Of a DNA stretch of 64,000 nt, positions 14,701-29,700 are shown in pieces. The notes beneath the pieces were generated by a model. That model was not told where the DNA came from, made no database searches, and saw nothing but the letters and a program-made list of their open reading frames with translations. The first letter of the stretch is position 1, and each line of letters opens with the position of its first letter. The stretch is taken from assembly GCF_905475465.1 (NCBI RefSeq), contig NC_062256.1, forward strand, positions 4,659,662 to 4,723,661, written 5' to 3'. The translations under genes and the position numbers were made by a program. Source of the DNA: Pieris napi (taxonomy: Eukaryota > Arthropoda > Insecta > Lepidoptera > Pieridae).

Positions 14701-17700
14701 AATTAAAAATACGACTATAAGAAAGAAAAAAGAGAAACGGACAAAAAATGCATTAGAATACTTTCTAAGAGAAGCCTAAAGGAAGAGAGGACATGAAGTA
14801 AAAAGATGGGTAGGTCTGCGGAAGACATGGAGCAGAATGTGCTAAAATAAGGGAGGCCTATGTTAAGACAAACAGACTATAAAACTGGTTGCTACAAAAA
14901 GAAACATTTTTTCTTACCAATTTCTTAGAATTTAGTAAATAAAGGCTTTATATATTTATTATAATAATTCCATCAGTCCAAAGAATGGGAATCTATATCA
15001 CAACTAAGTTTTCTTTAAAAAAAACTTAATAAAGGACAATATTGTAAATAGGACAATGAAGCTTCTCTAGTTAAATAAACAATTATTATATTGAGACGTT
15101 TAAAAGGGGTAAATATTTTTAACATTTATTTATAATTAAAATTATTCGGTGCCTGACAGATGCCGCGGTCATAGGTTATCGGTTACCACACTGTTTTCCT
15201 TCACCATACGAGCGAGTGTTAAATGCACACACAAAAAACTTCAATGGTGAACAGCCGGGGACTGAACCTACGACCACAAGTGTGAGAGTCACACGCTCAA
15301 GTCACTAAACCGACACATCTCTTTCATTTATGTATAATACAACAAAAATTCCACTCACTTATAAGTTGCTTATCCATAAATTCTTTAAGAAACTTCCGAA
15401 CTTCTTCCATCTTCATTTTCACTATCAAATGGTTTTGCTGAAAACAATATATTTGGGTGTGAAATAAACAAGTGACCGAGAGACTGTTGAAGACATATTT
15501 TCGATGATATTTCGATTTTAATAGGTTTTTACAAAATTTATGGTTTATCAGCTCATTAAGTGCAATAGTCATTGATATACAAAAAACCCAAGGTGCACAC
15601 TCAACGTCTGAAAAATGGAATGTCTTTAAGTACGTATACACTGCGTTGTAATAACAACTTTAAGCAATTCGCGTAAGGTTGATTTTGCAATAATATATGC
15701 TTGTAACATATACTGTTATAAAGGAACAGAAATAGTGTTTCGGGACACTTTCGAGCGTTACTTTTATTCGAGACTGTGCATTTTGGGTTTTTTGTATATC
15801 AATGGCAATAGTAAATAATGACCTCGACATCTTTGAATCCCTGCAAGGCCCTCGCATCCGAGAGTTGTCTCTCCGCTTGCTCCAGACTCGATCCGAGTTC
15901 AAAGTAGTGGTTCATTACTGATTCCAACTCCTGAAATTTTAAAACTATTTAGTAAAGTATTAAGGCACAAACTAATGTATAATAGTAATTATCCAACAAA
16001 TGCTACTACGGGCTGTAGACCAGTGCAGATAGCCTTTAAAATAAATAAAAAGTGAAAAAAATTACAGTAGGATGAAACCCATTAGAAAAGGAGGGGAATA
16101 TGATCAAAATGAAAGGAAAAATAAATTACGGTCGATCTGAGGTCGGGAAGGGTAGGGGGGGGGGGGAGTTTTAAGGATAAAAAACGGTTAATCTCGATTT
16201 CCGGCAAAACTAAAAAACCTATCGAAGAAAGTTAAAAGAGAAGTAGGGAAGGGGATGACGGGTCTGGGCGTTACAGCATACGATTTTTTGCATTTTCCGA
16301 GAAGATTTACTATTGTAATATATATATATATTTTTTTACCATAGGAAAGTAGAGATTTCAACGCACTGAAAGCACATCAACTTTTAAAAAAAAGTGAAAT
16401 TTTGACGTCAGAATTTTCGATTGAAAATTAGGGTGTTTTTTCGATATTAATTCAAAATAAGGTGAAAAAATAAATATTTTTAATCAAATAAATTACAGTA
16501 TATTTGGGACATAATAAGGTAAGTTTTCACCAAATTTCGTTTAAAAAAATAAATTTTTGTAAAAGATAGAAATAAAAAACCAGAAAGTTGGTTTTTTGAA
16601 TTTTTCACCTAAATTTTGAGGTTATGTGAAAAATCTGCAAATACAGTTGTAGATCTTTTTATTGCCTACAACTTTGCCATTTAGTTTTCTTCGATAGGAC
16701 TTTTAGTTTTGCCGGAAATCGAGATAAACCGTTTTTTACCCTTAAAACTCCCCCCCTTCCCCCTTCCCGACCTCAGATCGACCGTAATTTATTTTTCCTT
16801 TCATTTTGATCATATTCCCCTGCTTTTCTAATGGGTTTAATCCTACTGTAATTTTTTTTGGTTTCAAAAATTATCGGCACTGGTCTACTGAGGGAGTGTT
16901 CAAGTATTACGTCACGCAATTTTTGGAGATTATTGACCACCCCCCCATGTATGGCGCCGTAGCGTTTTTCTGTACCCAAGTATAGTAACATTTTTCGTGA
17001 CCACTTAATGACTCTTTATACCTAAAAGTTACCATTATGTGGTGTAAAGTACTGGAAAGTCGAAAATAATATTAACAATAACGCGTAATTCAATCCCCGC
17101 CCCGCATCGTAACGTTTTACAAAAAGACCCCACCTCCCCAAATTTGTTACATAATACTTGAACGCCTGATCAGAAATATCCCTTATCTTGTGTGCGATAT
17201 CAATGAAATTATGGTGAACGCTGAATTTAATTTATCAGTGCAAAAAATATCAAAAATATATTTGATTTTGCGTACGGGAGTCATAATTAGCACGCACGCA
17301 CATTTATAAGTTCATACTAATGTCAGTTTCTAACACCACAAAAATAGCTTATTACTAAATGTGTGTCTGAGCGCGCTCCATTTAAATATTTGTTTAGCTA
17401 TGAGCATTCCTCGTCAGCATTTATGTTCAGAAATACGTTACCTTAGCACTGTTATGAAAGAGACCGGTCATAGTCGTCAATTCTTCATTGGCAACCTTAA
17501 GCTTAGCCTGTTGTGCGACGTTCATTTTCACTTTTTTACCTAAAAAAATTATTCAATTTTCTTAAGACGATTTATACTTAGACAAATGTATTGATTGAAT
17601 GCAGTGGCGTAACAATAGGGTGGTAGGGCCCCCGCCCCGACCCAAGAAGGCCCCTGTACAAGAGATGTTATGTTCTATGGATAAATGTGAAGTCGCCAAT

Positions 17701-20700
17701 ACGCATTGGGCTAGCGTGGGGACTACAGACCATTCCCTCTCGCCTAAGAGAGGAGGCCTATGGCCACTAGTTGAAATTAAACTGAGTACAACGTGAAGAT
17801 TTTACAGATAGGGCCCCATCAAAAGAATTTGCCCCAGGGCCCCAGATGGTATAGTACGCCACTGATTGAATGTCAAATTTTCTATGAATCACTTAGGAGT
17901 TATGTGAAAGGTTTTTTATTCGGGATAACTGTTTTTAGAGAGTCCTTATTATAACTAAAACACTTAACTCTAAATGCTACTTAAAAATCTTAATTTATAT
18001 CTTCAAGATTTTTACGGGTTAAGCATATCTATGTTATATTTCGATCAAAAACAGTCTCCTCTTAAACTCCAAGATAGTATTAGGATACACGAAGTAATTA
18101 TTTACAAGCCTGCTACGTCAACGGCTTTCCAACTAACTTGTCTGATATTTGATAAATGATTTATTGATGCTTTTTTGTTACGGGAACCAATTTAGAATAT
18201 GTATCGGATTGAACTTTGATTTTAAAATCGGATAAACGAGCTAAAGGCTCACCTTTATTCGTAATTTTTAAATAATAGTATAAAAATGATTGGCGCTACA
18301 ACCTCTTTAGGTATGGGTCTCACATTTCTGATTCTGTTTCATGATCATTTTTCAATCTAATAGGCAAGTAGGTGATCAGTCTCCAGTGCCTAACACACGC
18401 CGTCGCCTTTTTGGGTCTAAGACATGTCGGTTTCCTCACGATGTTTTCCTTCACCGAGCGAATGTTAAATGCGCACAAGACTACATTGGTGCCCAGCCGG
18501 GGATGGAACCTATGACCTTAAGGATCAGAGTAGCACGCTGAAGCCACTAAGCCAACACTGCTCTACATATTAGTATACTCACATTTATTTTTTGCCCGTT
18601 GCAACTGATACAACCTATCCCGTGCGTTCCGTACGAACACGGCGCTCATTGCGTGCGCGCCTTGCGCTTCCCAACAGGCTTCTTGCGCGCGACGAACTTC
18701 TTCACGTAAACTTAACACTTCGTGCGATACGCGGCTTTCCGTCTAAAACAGAAAGAGCATCCATTGAATATAACCTTAATAATCGTTTAAAATAATCAAT
18801 CGGTTAGAACACACGATCTCGATTCGATCGATCACGATTTTTTAGTTCAATAAAAGAGCGTACTAAGTATATAATAAAAATAAGAGTTGAACGTAGAGGG
18901 GTGAAAATTAGGGGTTGTATGTATTTTTTAATGCTGCATCATAAAAAATAGAAATTAAAAATTTTGTCTAAAAAATAAAAAATAAAATTTAGGGGTGAAC
19001 TACCCCTAACATTTAAGGGGATGAAAAATAGATGTTGGCCGATTCTCATAGATACCGGATAAGCACAAAAAATTTCATCAAAATCGGACAAGCCGTTTCG
19101 GAGGAGTATGGCAACGAAAACTGTGACACGAGAATTTTATATATTAGATTTTATATATAAGATAGTGTGATGGCATACATTATTAGTTCAAGTAAATGTA
19201 AGTAAAAGTAAAAAATCCAACAAATAGTTCATAATTAAAAAGCAGGTAAATAAGCAAATGGTTAAGGAAGTATGAAATACCTACCTTTTTCGCTTTCTGC
19301 CGTTGTTTCTTAGCCTTTTTCTTGCCTCTGTCAACGTGTCTTGCCGGTCCTTCAATATACTGGAGCAATGCGTCTAAATCCCGCGGATCCTCAACTCTAT
19401 TTGAGCAGCCACGCCCACGCCAGCAAGATCCACTAAAATTTATTGAAATCTTTAACAACGAATGAAAAGAACTCGAAATGTAACTCGTTTGTCATCTATG
19501 CTCATAAAACTAAGTGGTATTATTAATAAAAATTAAACTTTAGAATGGCTTTATCGATATTTATTTTTTTGGATTCTACTTCACTCTGAATATCAGAATA
19601 AATATGACAATAGCTTTATTTATGGTAGTTATTGTCGAAACAACATTTTTTAATCAGTTTTTTTTTAATCTCGTAATATTATTTATTTTTTCCTTATTTC
19701 CTATTTTTACAGTAACTTAATAGTAATACAATAGAAAACTAAACTCAAAACATAATATAAACATAACAAGTAAAAATTTAAAACATAAACGATTTAAATC
19801 TAATTATAAATAATGCAATTCTTATGAATTCAGACAGTGTGCAATAAAAAATAGTGAATAGTTCTTTTATAAAGGAAACTAAAGGCTATAAAAGATCACC
19901 CTACGACCAAATTAATGCGAATGAAACCACAAGTACAACCCTGCAGTTTCTTTACAAAAGGGGAGACACCAAAACAACTCACCTAGAGCATCGAGATGTC
20001 GATGAATACACACTAGTTTCCCTACTGTAGATAGACATCCCTTGTTGTTGCGGCCTGCTCTGTCTTTGCTGCATCTGCTGCAAATGTTGCTGCTGCAACA
20101 GATGTGCTTGTTGCATTTGCTGTTGCTGCTGTAACTGTTGCTGTTGGATCTGTTGTGCCTGGGCTTGCAGTTGTGCTTGCTGTTGCTGGGTTTGTTGTGC
20201 TTGCTGTTGCTGGGTTTGTTGAGTTTGGTGTGCTTGCTGTTGCTGGGCTTGTTGAGTTTGTTGTGCTTGCTGTTGCTGGGCTTGTTGAGTTTGTTGTGCT
20301 TGCTGTTGACGGAGCATTTGCTGTTGTTGCTGGAAGTTAGGCGATTATATGTAGAACAAGGTATACGACGGTTAAGGTCCAATAGTGTTTATCTCAATAA
20401 AGTGAACTTTTCAGGAAATAAAAAAAACATTTCTCGACTTTGAAAGATACTTGAAATGTTTATATGTATATGTAAAAATAGAAAAAATATGCTGAAATAC
20501 GATAGATATCCTAGCATTAGCTTAAGATTGGCCTAGTTAGAATTAACGTGAGATAGGTGGTATTGGTTTTATTAGTGTAAATATTTTTGAAAGTAGTAGT
20601 TAGCTGTTTTTGAAATAAAACAACACAATGAAAAATCACATTTTTTTATAATGCTCACAACGAAAAATAAAATGATTGTGTTCTAAATAAGTTAAAAGAC

Positions 20701-23700
20701 TTCTTAATAACCATACTATTCATAATAACTAAGATATTTTAATAACTAAAAAAATCTTCAAAGTAACTGAAACGAATCTTTAAATTTAGTACAAACAGAT
20801 TCAAACAACAAAAACAACTGGTATCTGTATCTGTTGTTTCACACTTTATAAATGGGGCAGTGTATCATAAAAATTATGACATTCGTTTGGTAGAATTTTT
20901 TTGAGCTCTTGGAGGTGCTGGTACTTCGAGGCAGTTATAGGGGTTATATCTTTTTGGTCTTTGTGGCAAGGCAAACCAATCCTGGTCCAAATTTAGTTTT
21001 ACTTTAATTGTGTGTTCTTGGTTGTAAAGAATAGCTCTCCAGGGTCACCAGCTTTGCGTCCTGCCCTTATAGTTCTGAAAGCCAAGTAGATCTATCGGCA
21101 TAATTTTTCACCCAACTATGGTCAATCTGAATTACTTCATAGGGATTTGATGCCCTTGCTTCTTTAGTTACCGAAACATGGCAAATGAGTTACACGATTT
21201 GAGAGCTTCCGTTCAATCGCACTATGAACCGAATCACACTCCATTTGAGTGTGACCACGTTCGAGGATCTTTTGGGTGATGGTGATTTTGTGCTTTATAC
21301 TTAAGTTTAAAAGCGCATTTGCCATTATAACGTTCCGATTTTGGTACGTGCAACCATCGGAATAAATAATTATTGGCATTTTCTTCGGCAAGCAAAGGCG
21401 CTCTAAGTAGTCTATCACAAATGACACGAAGGTACTTCTGTGAACCAGTAACATGTGCAATGGCGTGAAGTCAAATCGAAGAGTGTAAAATTATGACATG
21501 TCAATTTCGTTTTAAAGTATAAAGCACTAGCAGTGGAGTAAGGGCAAACTTTAACCGACTCTAGGTCCATCGTTAATAAAATGCAATGTCCCTTAGCTGC
21601 ATCCTGTTTATCCTTTGCCTTCTCTACCCTGGCTCTATTTTCTTTAATAAGAATATGCTCTTGATAAATATGCTCATCCATATTACCTTCATTTAAAACT
21701 TTTATCAAATGTGTATCTAGATACAGCAGGTATATTATTATTGTCATTGCAATGTGTATAGGCGTTAAATACATCAGATATAGTATACAGGCTCCAAGTA
21801 CAATTTTCTTGTATCCTTACGAGCATAATGTGATGGCATTTTTGGGACACTTTTAAAATAGTAATTTATGGCTAAAATCTTTGCGTTTTGTCTATTTACC
21901 TGGATATTCTCCTGATTTTCAGCGTCCACATTGAAACTAGCGTCTTTAACCCACAGCTGAACAGTGGTAGGCTTCAGTGACAGAGTATTCAAAAACATCT
22001 GCTTACAAACTTGAATTTTACCTTCATTCCCTGGTTTAGAAAAAAATAACTTGATGTGCCCTCTCGGCGAGAAGACTCTTCACCTTTCGTTTTCTGAGTA
22101 GTCATAGTACCTACGGTTCACATGTCCTTCGACATACATTTTTCTTTCACCCCAATTAAGAGTTTTCCAGAAGTAGATGACGCTAGATGCGGCGAGGTGC
22201 AGCCGCAATAGAGAAGAGATAAACAGTATTGGCAGAAAAATAAACGCGCTCTTAACTTAGATGGTATTTCTACAGCGAATAACTACGACAATTTTGTGAA
22301 TTTTGAGATAGATGCCTTAGTAGGCCAAGCCAAATTAAACTTTAAATCTACCTACATTAAAAAGTGAAAAACGTAAAAAACTGAGATAGACACTATTGGT
22401 TCTTAAACGTCGTATAGCTTTATTTTTATAGATTTTTTAAATGTTAAATATATTCTTGAGCAGTGTTGGCCTAGTGGCATCAGCGTGCAACTCTCATCCC
22501 TGAGGTTGATGGACCAATGGATTTCCTTTCTATGTGCGCATTTAACATTCGCTCGAACGATGAAGGAAAACATCGTGAGGAAACCTGCTTGCCTTAGACC
22601 CAAAAAGTCGACGGCTTACGTCAGGCACAGAAGGCTGATCACCTACTTGCCTATTAGATTAACAAATGATCATGAAACAGACACAGAAATCTGAGGCCCG
22701 GATCTAAAAAGGTTGTAGCGCCATTGATTTATTTTTTTTATTTTAAAATATACCCTAATAAAACAGTTTAATTGTGTTGTTATTAAAATCTGAATTTCTA
22801 AAATGCGGGAGAAAATTCAATTAATAGGTATAAATAATCACTAAGTATTTACAATATTCTATCCGAATCTTTTCATTATATTTTAGAACCCAGACACTAG
22901 GTAAAAACTGACAAACCTGGTGTAATTGTTGGTGTCGTATTTGTTGTTGTTGTTGGGGCGTCAGTGTTGGTTTGTTGTGTATGGGCAAGTCGTATATCGG
23001 CTCAGGTTTCTTTTGCGGTTGCTGTTGCATGCGTAGCTGTATCTGTTTCTCCAACTGTTGAAACTGTTGTAACTGTCGTTGGTGTATTTGTTCCTGTTGT
23101 TGAAGAATTGCTTGTCTCTGGTGTAGGGGAGTGCGTTGTTCCTGTAAAAAATTCACTTTCATTCATCTGTGGAGGAAGGAAGCTGCTCTACCTCCGACTA
23201 AAAGGGAGGATCCACAGATCGAGAAGTAATATATCCTTAGCGATCGCATTAAGTTTGATAGCGCGTTTCACCGTATGACGTCATAGTAGCGTTTGTAAAT
23301 TGTAGGTGACGCTACACCTCTCTATATAAAACACTAGTAGACTCGGCCAAGCGTTGCTGTGGCTAAGGTTTTTGTTACAGATGTTAAATAGTATCTTATG
23401 TGAAACGTTGGTACTTTCAACACAGCGCGGCGCCATCTGTTAGAATTGTGATTTGTAACTGTCAAATAATAACAGACAAATAATTAGCAATAAATTGAAA
23501 TTGCGACTATAATTTGATTACTTTACACCACATAATGGTAACTTTTAGGTATAAAGAGTCACTAGGAGGTAACGAAACGTTTTACTATTGGGTACAGAAA
23601 AACGTTACGGCGCGTTACATGGGGGGGGGGGGGTTGTCAATAATCTCCAAAAATTGCGTGACGTAATACTTGAACGGTCCCTAAACAAGACTGCTCTGGT

Positions 23701-26700
23701 TACATTTATACAAACCACAGCGATTTTCTATTACATTATTTTTGTAAAATAAATAAATATAAAAAAAGCAGTATAGTAGGACAATATCCTAAATGTAATG
23801 CATTTACACTAGAACTCACCTGCCATTTTATCTGTTCCATTGCATTTGGATTGACCTTACAATCCGTGTTTATTGGTGGAGTGGGTGTTGCGGAGTTTTG
23901 TACTGGCTGGAATATAGAAATTATCCTATTAATACTTTTACTAAACAGTTTTTTTTTTTAACTTTTTCAATGAGTTTCTTTAAACTACTATACTACATCA
24001 ACTACTGACAAGACAAAAATGCTAATCATACATATAGTGATAGCCAGTGATTTAAGATGTTATAGTACATGAATATTTAGAAAAAAAATGTAGCAGTTTA
24101 GTTATCACAGACTACTTTGTATCATTAAAGACTCCAATGATCAATCCCACAATCGGAGGTGATATAATATACTGACTACTGAGGACACTGATATTTTTTA
24201 AAATTTGGTAAATACAGTGTAAACTCTTTATAACTAATTTCAAGGGACCAACCTTTTTTATTCGTCATAGAGAGCTTTCGTTATAGGTAGAGAAGAATGA
24301 ATGTATTTGTAAGTTTTTCGTTACAGTGAATGACGTTATAAAGAGTTTACACAGTACCTACTAACTTAATCATCTACTTGACTGAATCAATGATACACAG
24401 CTCAATGTCTTAATAACCTTCCTAGTGGAAACATCATCTTTATTTTTAAACAAAACTTGAGATTTTATATATTTCATTATGCTTCTTACAAAAATTCTAC
24501 TTTGTGCATAAGTTTTCCATATTTCATTTAAAATTCGGTATTCAGTTATATGACGATTAAAAAACTAAAATGGAAGTGGGCTGGGCATACCATAGAGAAC
24601 TGCCCAGGTCAGAAATTTATGGTTGATTTGGAGGAGGCCTTTGCCAACAAAAGGCAAACAGACAAGGTTGTCGAGGGAATGAAAATTTTCAACTATATTT
24701 AAGTTAATTTTTTCAATACTAAATATGTAAATAGTAAAAAAATTCTATCTTGTCTGAATAAAGGCTTTTATTATTCAGTTATAAATATTCACTAAATCAA
24801 ACTTATAAGGGCTAAAACAATTTTTAAGCTTGATTTATATTTCTCTCACCTTAGTCTCTGTCTCTGGTTTTTCACTAACAGCCATTTTGGCCATTTGGTC
24901 AGCGAGCTGTTTTTGTTGCTTGTCCAATATTTGCTTCTTTTGTTGCGCTTGTGGAGTTAAATTCGGTGGTAATGTTTTAGGGAGAGCCTGAAAGTTACAA
25001 AAAGAATAAAAAACAACGCTATTAATATATATTTTTCCGCACTATATATAAGGGGCCGTTCGAGTATTATGTAAGAACTATAGGGGTGATGTGTGTGTGT
25101 GTCTGTGTGTGTGTTTATGTGTGTGTATATGTGTTTTAGGTGTGTGTGTATGTATGTGTGGGTGTATGTATGTGTGTATGTATGTGTATGTGTGTTTGAT
25201 TTTCTTATTTGGTGATTCTATGGTACGTCAACAGTAATTATTTACTTTTTTACACATATTACCCACACATTGTCTATGCTTGAAAATGAAATGCATTTTC
25301 GAGGATTCCTACAAAAAATTAATACGTTTATGTTCTATTATTATTGAGATCTTTGCTTACTTTTGCTGACAAGAGCAAGTGGGGGGGGGGGGGATAAATT
25401 GCAGTAAATCTGCTTACGTAATACTTGAACGGTCCCTAAGTACTACGAATTGTAATTTCTTTTAATTTTTTTCCATATCACAAATAATGATAAATGAAAT
25501 TATTTTTTTTAATTATATCATACATATTTGTCATATTACATACTCTATCACAATTAATAACGTAATGTATAAGTTAAGTCGCTCGTTTGTAAATTAAAAT
25601 CGTAACATTTTGTAACAAACATGCATTTTTATAATTAAAATTTTAAAATTAATGTAGTTTTGACGTGGTTTTTTTTTTCAATCATGACGTGACGTTTTCC
25701 TTGGATGACATTGCATTATAAAATGAAATATAAATAAAGTTATTAAAAACTTACGGGTGGTCGATGAACTGGTTGTATTTTTGGGCGTTCCGTTTCAGCC
25801 GTTGGCGAATTTGAATCACCCTAGAATAGATAACAATAAAGAATTAAAGATAAAAGTATACGCCAATTCGAAACAATTTTCTCAGAAATCAAATTAATAA
25901 CCTTGCATCTATTATATCCAGAGTTGAGACTTATACTCTGATTTTTTATTCCGTAGAATTCTGACAGCTATCATTTTTTGCCATGTCAGAGATTACAAAC
26001 CTTTTTGGTCGGGCACATTTTTCAATTTCAATACAAGTCTGAACATCTGAGTCTATACATACATTTTATTTGTTAGTTAATGTACCCATTTTATTAAGTG
26101 CGGTGCTCCAAATTAAAAGTGGTTTTACGGCGAGTGACAATTACGTCTCTTTTCATCACTAACAGTAAAAAACGCACACGTAAAGATAACATTTTTTTTT
26201 TAAAGGTGTACGAAACCTGGAATTAGCAGTGATGCCAGCTAAGGAATAAAATAAAGTAATTAAAGTTAATTCGATATATTGTTCGTGATATTAAAATATT
26301 TGTTATTTTTGTATTAGGTCACTTCAGTAAGTAAATATTTTGATTTACCTTTTTGTAGGTAAAACATAAAAAAATTCGTAGCATTTTTTTTTTGCCCTCA
26401 AATAAATCAAATTTGTTACATTTTCGGTGGAGAACTATTTAGTAGCAACACTTATGAAATGTCAGAATTCTACGAAATGAAAAATCAGAGTATAGATCCA
26501 TATATGACATACTGGAGAAAGCGCGTCTCGGATCTGGATCTCACCCAACCTTACAATCGACTAAAGAGCTTCTATGAAAATAAGAAAATCTTACATTTGA
26601 CTTGCATTTCTGTTTTTTCTTATTGAGAATCGATCTTAACCTTTCTCTCGTTTCGTTGAAATTTCTCGGTACTGGTGTAGTGAGAGGCGGCTGAAAAATA

Positions 26701-29700
26701 TAATTGATTTTATAGACATTCTAAAATGGTATGAAAAGTTGAAAAATATGTCTTTATAACACTACTAGCTGACCTGGCAAACGTCGTTTTGCCATGTATA
26801 TCATTTATAATAAAATTGTATTTTTTATTGCAGTATCATAAAAAAAATCTAAAAATTAAAAAGTAATAGTTTTGGGGTGGACTACCCTTAACATTTAGGG
26901 GGATGAAAAATAGATGTCCAATTCTCAGACATACCCAATATGCACACAAAATTTCATAAGAATCGGTCAAGCCATTTCGGAGGAGTTTAACTACAAACAC
27001 CGCGACACGAGAATTTTATATATTAGATTATAGTGTATATAATTAGAATACAAAAAGGATTCGTCTGGTTTATAGCAAACAATTTTATTTTATGCGCTTT
27101 ATTTTTCAAAATAATTGCCTGAAAAGCACAAAATGTTCACGCTTAAACAAATATAACGATTATGACGAATTCCGTACACAAAGTCGAATTTTAGATAGTG
27201 CGACTTGATAAAGTCGAGTTATTATCAACTAGTTTAATAATAACTAATATTATAAACTTGATGGGGTAGTCTTCGATCACCACGATTGCTGAAATACACG
27301 AACCGTCGAGAGTAAATGATTATTATATAATTACATTTTTTAATAAATTTGCAGTTCTCACGTAAACCATATTCACTATTAAGAATCAGTTAGTTATTAA
27401 AACTTACAGCATGTCCAAAAACTGTACAATAACAGCAAGAGCAGGGCTGGTCGGGATTCTCACTGGAACACCCGCTTTGCGTCGGCGCCGGTGCCGTACT
27501 GTGTCCTACTGAATAAATAAAATCATTCAAACCCGTAATTTTAAAGTAAAATTAATACAAAATGTTATAGATTAAGGGAGTGTTAATAAGTCTAAATCTT
27601 ATAAATTAGGAATTATCAAAAAATAAAGTAAAACGCATGATTTATAGCATTAGGGAGCGTTCATGTATTAATTACGTAACGAATTTGGGAGGGGGGGGTC
27701 CTTTTGTAAAATGTTACGATGCGGGGCGGGGATTGAATTACGCGTTATTGTTAATATTATTTTCGACTTTCCAGTTCCTTACACCACATAATAGTAAGTT
27801 TTAGGTATAAAGAGTCACTAGGTGGTCACGAAACCTTTTACTATACTTGGGTACAGAACATTACGGCGCGTTACATGGGGTGGGGGGGGGGGGTTTCCAA
27901 TAATCTCCAAAAATTGTGTGACGTATTACTTGAACGCTCCCTTATTGAATAAAATTAAAATGTACATTCTTTGATTACACAAATATGGAAGTGGTCTTTG
28001 ATAATTATTAACTATTAAAATATTGATGTGTTTCTTGCCCATTCTTCTCCACACGAAACTACCTTTTGGAAGGGGCAACTAGAATCTTCTTTGTATTTTT
28101 TTTTGACGTTCATAAGTGCCATTTTAGGTGGTCTAATTGAAATAAATGATTTGACTTTGACTATATCTAATAAAAAAGTCATTAAATAATCGTTACGTAT
28201 GAAGTTTCATAAAACGATACGAGATAAAATATATTTTTGACTTACCTTTACAAAAGTGCGGCTGATGCATTCCATTTTCACATGGCTTTTGCACCGGTTT
28301 CGCCTTCAGCATCGGCTTTCTTTCCCTTCTCTCTTTCTCCTTCTCATCCTTGTCACTCTCCTTGCAACTCTCACACGTACAATCATTAGTGTACTTGCAA
28401 TTATTCTTCGGAGTATCACATTCATCACCGTTCTTCATGTTCCTAAATGCCACCGCGTTGAGTGTTTGCTTAGCATTTCTTAAAGCTTGAGCGGAATATT
28501 TTGCTAATAATTCCGGATTTTGTGACCCTATAACTGATAAATTCTTATCATCTTCTACTTTTAACGTCTCTTCTATGTCGTCATCTAAAAGTCTAGCGTC
28601 TATGCTAGAACAAATTGATATGACGTGCTTTTTATATGTCTCGGGAACAGGTACGCCCTGTACGATATATGATTTTATAGCGTAAAAACTCTCTAACAAG
28701 GACTTTTCGCCTTTCGATACAAGTATTGCCTCGCACTTAGCAAGTAATGCATCGTTTTTAGATTTCTTATCTTCTTTCTCGACTTTTGGCTCGGGCTTAA
28801 CTTCTTTCGCTGGTGGTGTTGGTGTTTTCTTAACTGGTCGTATATTTGCTTTTCCTATTATTTTGCTGAGACCTTTAGCTGCCAAAATTTCCGCTTCGCT
28901 TGGCTGATTCGTATTTTGTTTAGGCGGCGGAGTTTGTTTGGTAGCTTCAGGTTTGATTTTCAAAAACGTTTCTTTAATACATTTCTCTACTTCTTCCAAT
29001 TTGTATAGCATAATCAGCCACTGATCTCCAGTTAAAGAATTTTTGGGTATGCTCCTCATATAATTTCGATTCATTTCGCGCAATCGATTTATAAAATAAT
29101 CAGTTTTTATTTCATTAGGTATGGTCGTGAAATCCGGAGTATTATCTACTTTAGTCACTGGCATTCCTGTTAGTTCTTGTATTACATTGGTTGCTATTTC
29201 TGGGTTTAAGAGAACCCAAGACGATAGTTGTTGAGAGTCTAAACACCGTCTAATTACGTCATAGTATTTAAATTTGAGATTTTTGATAGAGGATTTATTG
29301 TCTTGCGACATTTTTGATAGTTTCATAATAAGTAGATCGAACGTGTTCCCAGCAGAAGTGCTTAGTAACTTCGTTATTTGTTTGAGCGATTCTTTAGACT
29401 GTGGACAGCTTTCCTCGTCTGAATCTCTGTCAACGGTCTCTCTGGCCTCCTCTGCTTTTTCAATCAGTCTATCTATTTGCGGTCCCTGATGTTTGCATGC
29501 CATATCTTTAATGTGCAAATAAAATTTCTCTAGCATTCCTTCTACTTCGTTTCGTAGAATTTCTAGGGGGATCGATTTTACTTTACTTGTTACGAAATCC
29601 CGCCAAAAAGTAAATTTAGGACGCATGACTCCCTTTAGTTCATCCATAGATAAGGCATCCTTCACTGCCTTTTCAAATAATTCTGCAGCTTTAAAATATG

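Noticed and set aside
19912..20443. Long open frames rich in Ser/Asn/Lys, Leu or Val
   Set aside because: Shadow frames of the Gln-rich exon 29 repeat; they lack splice logic and family matches.
25081..25200. CRISPR-like or regulatory repeat array
   Set aside because: It is a TG/TGTATG microsatellite inside a MITE, without spacers.
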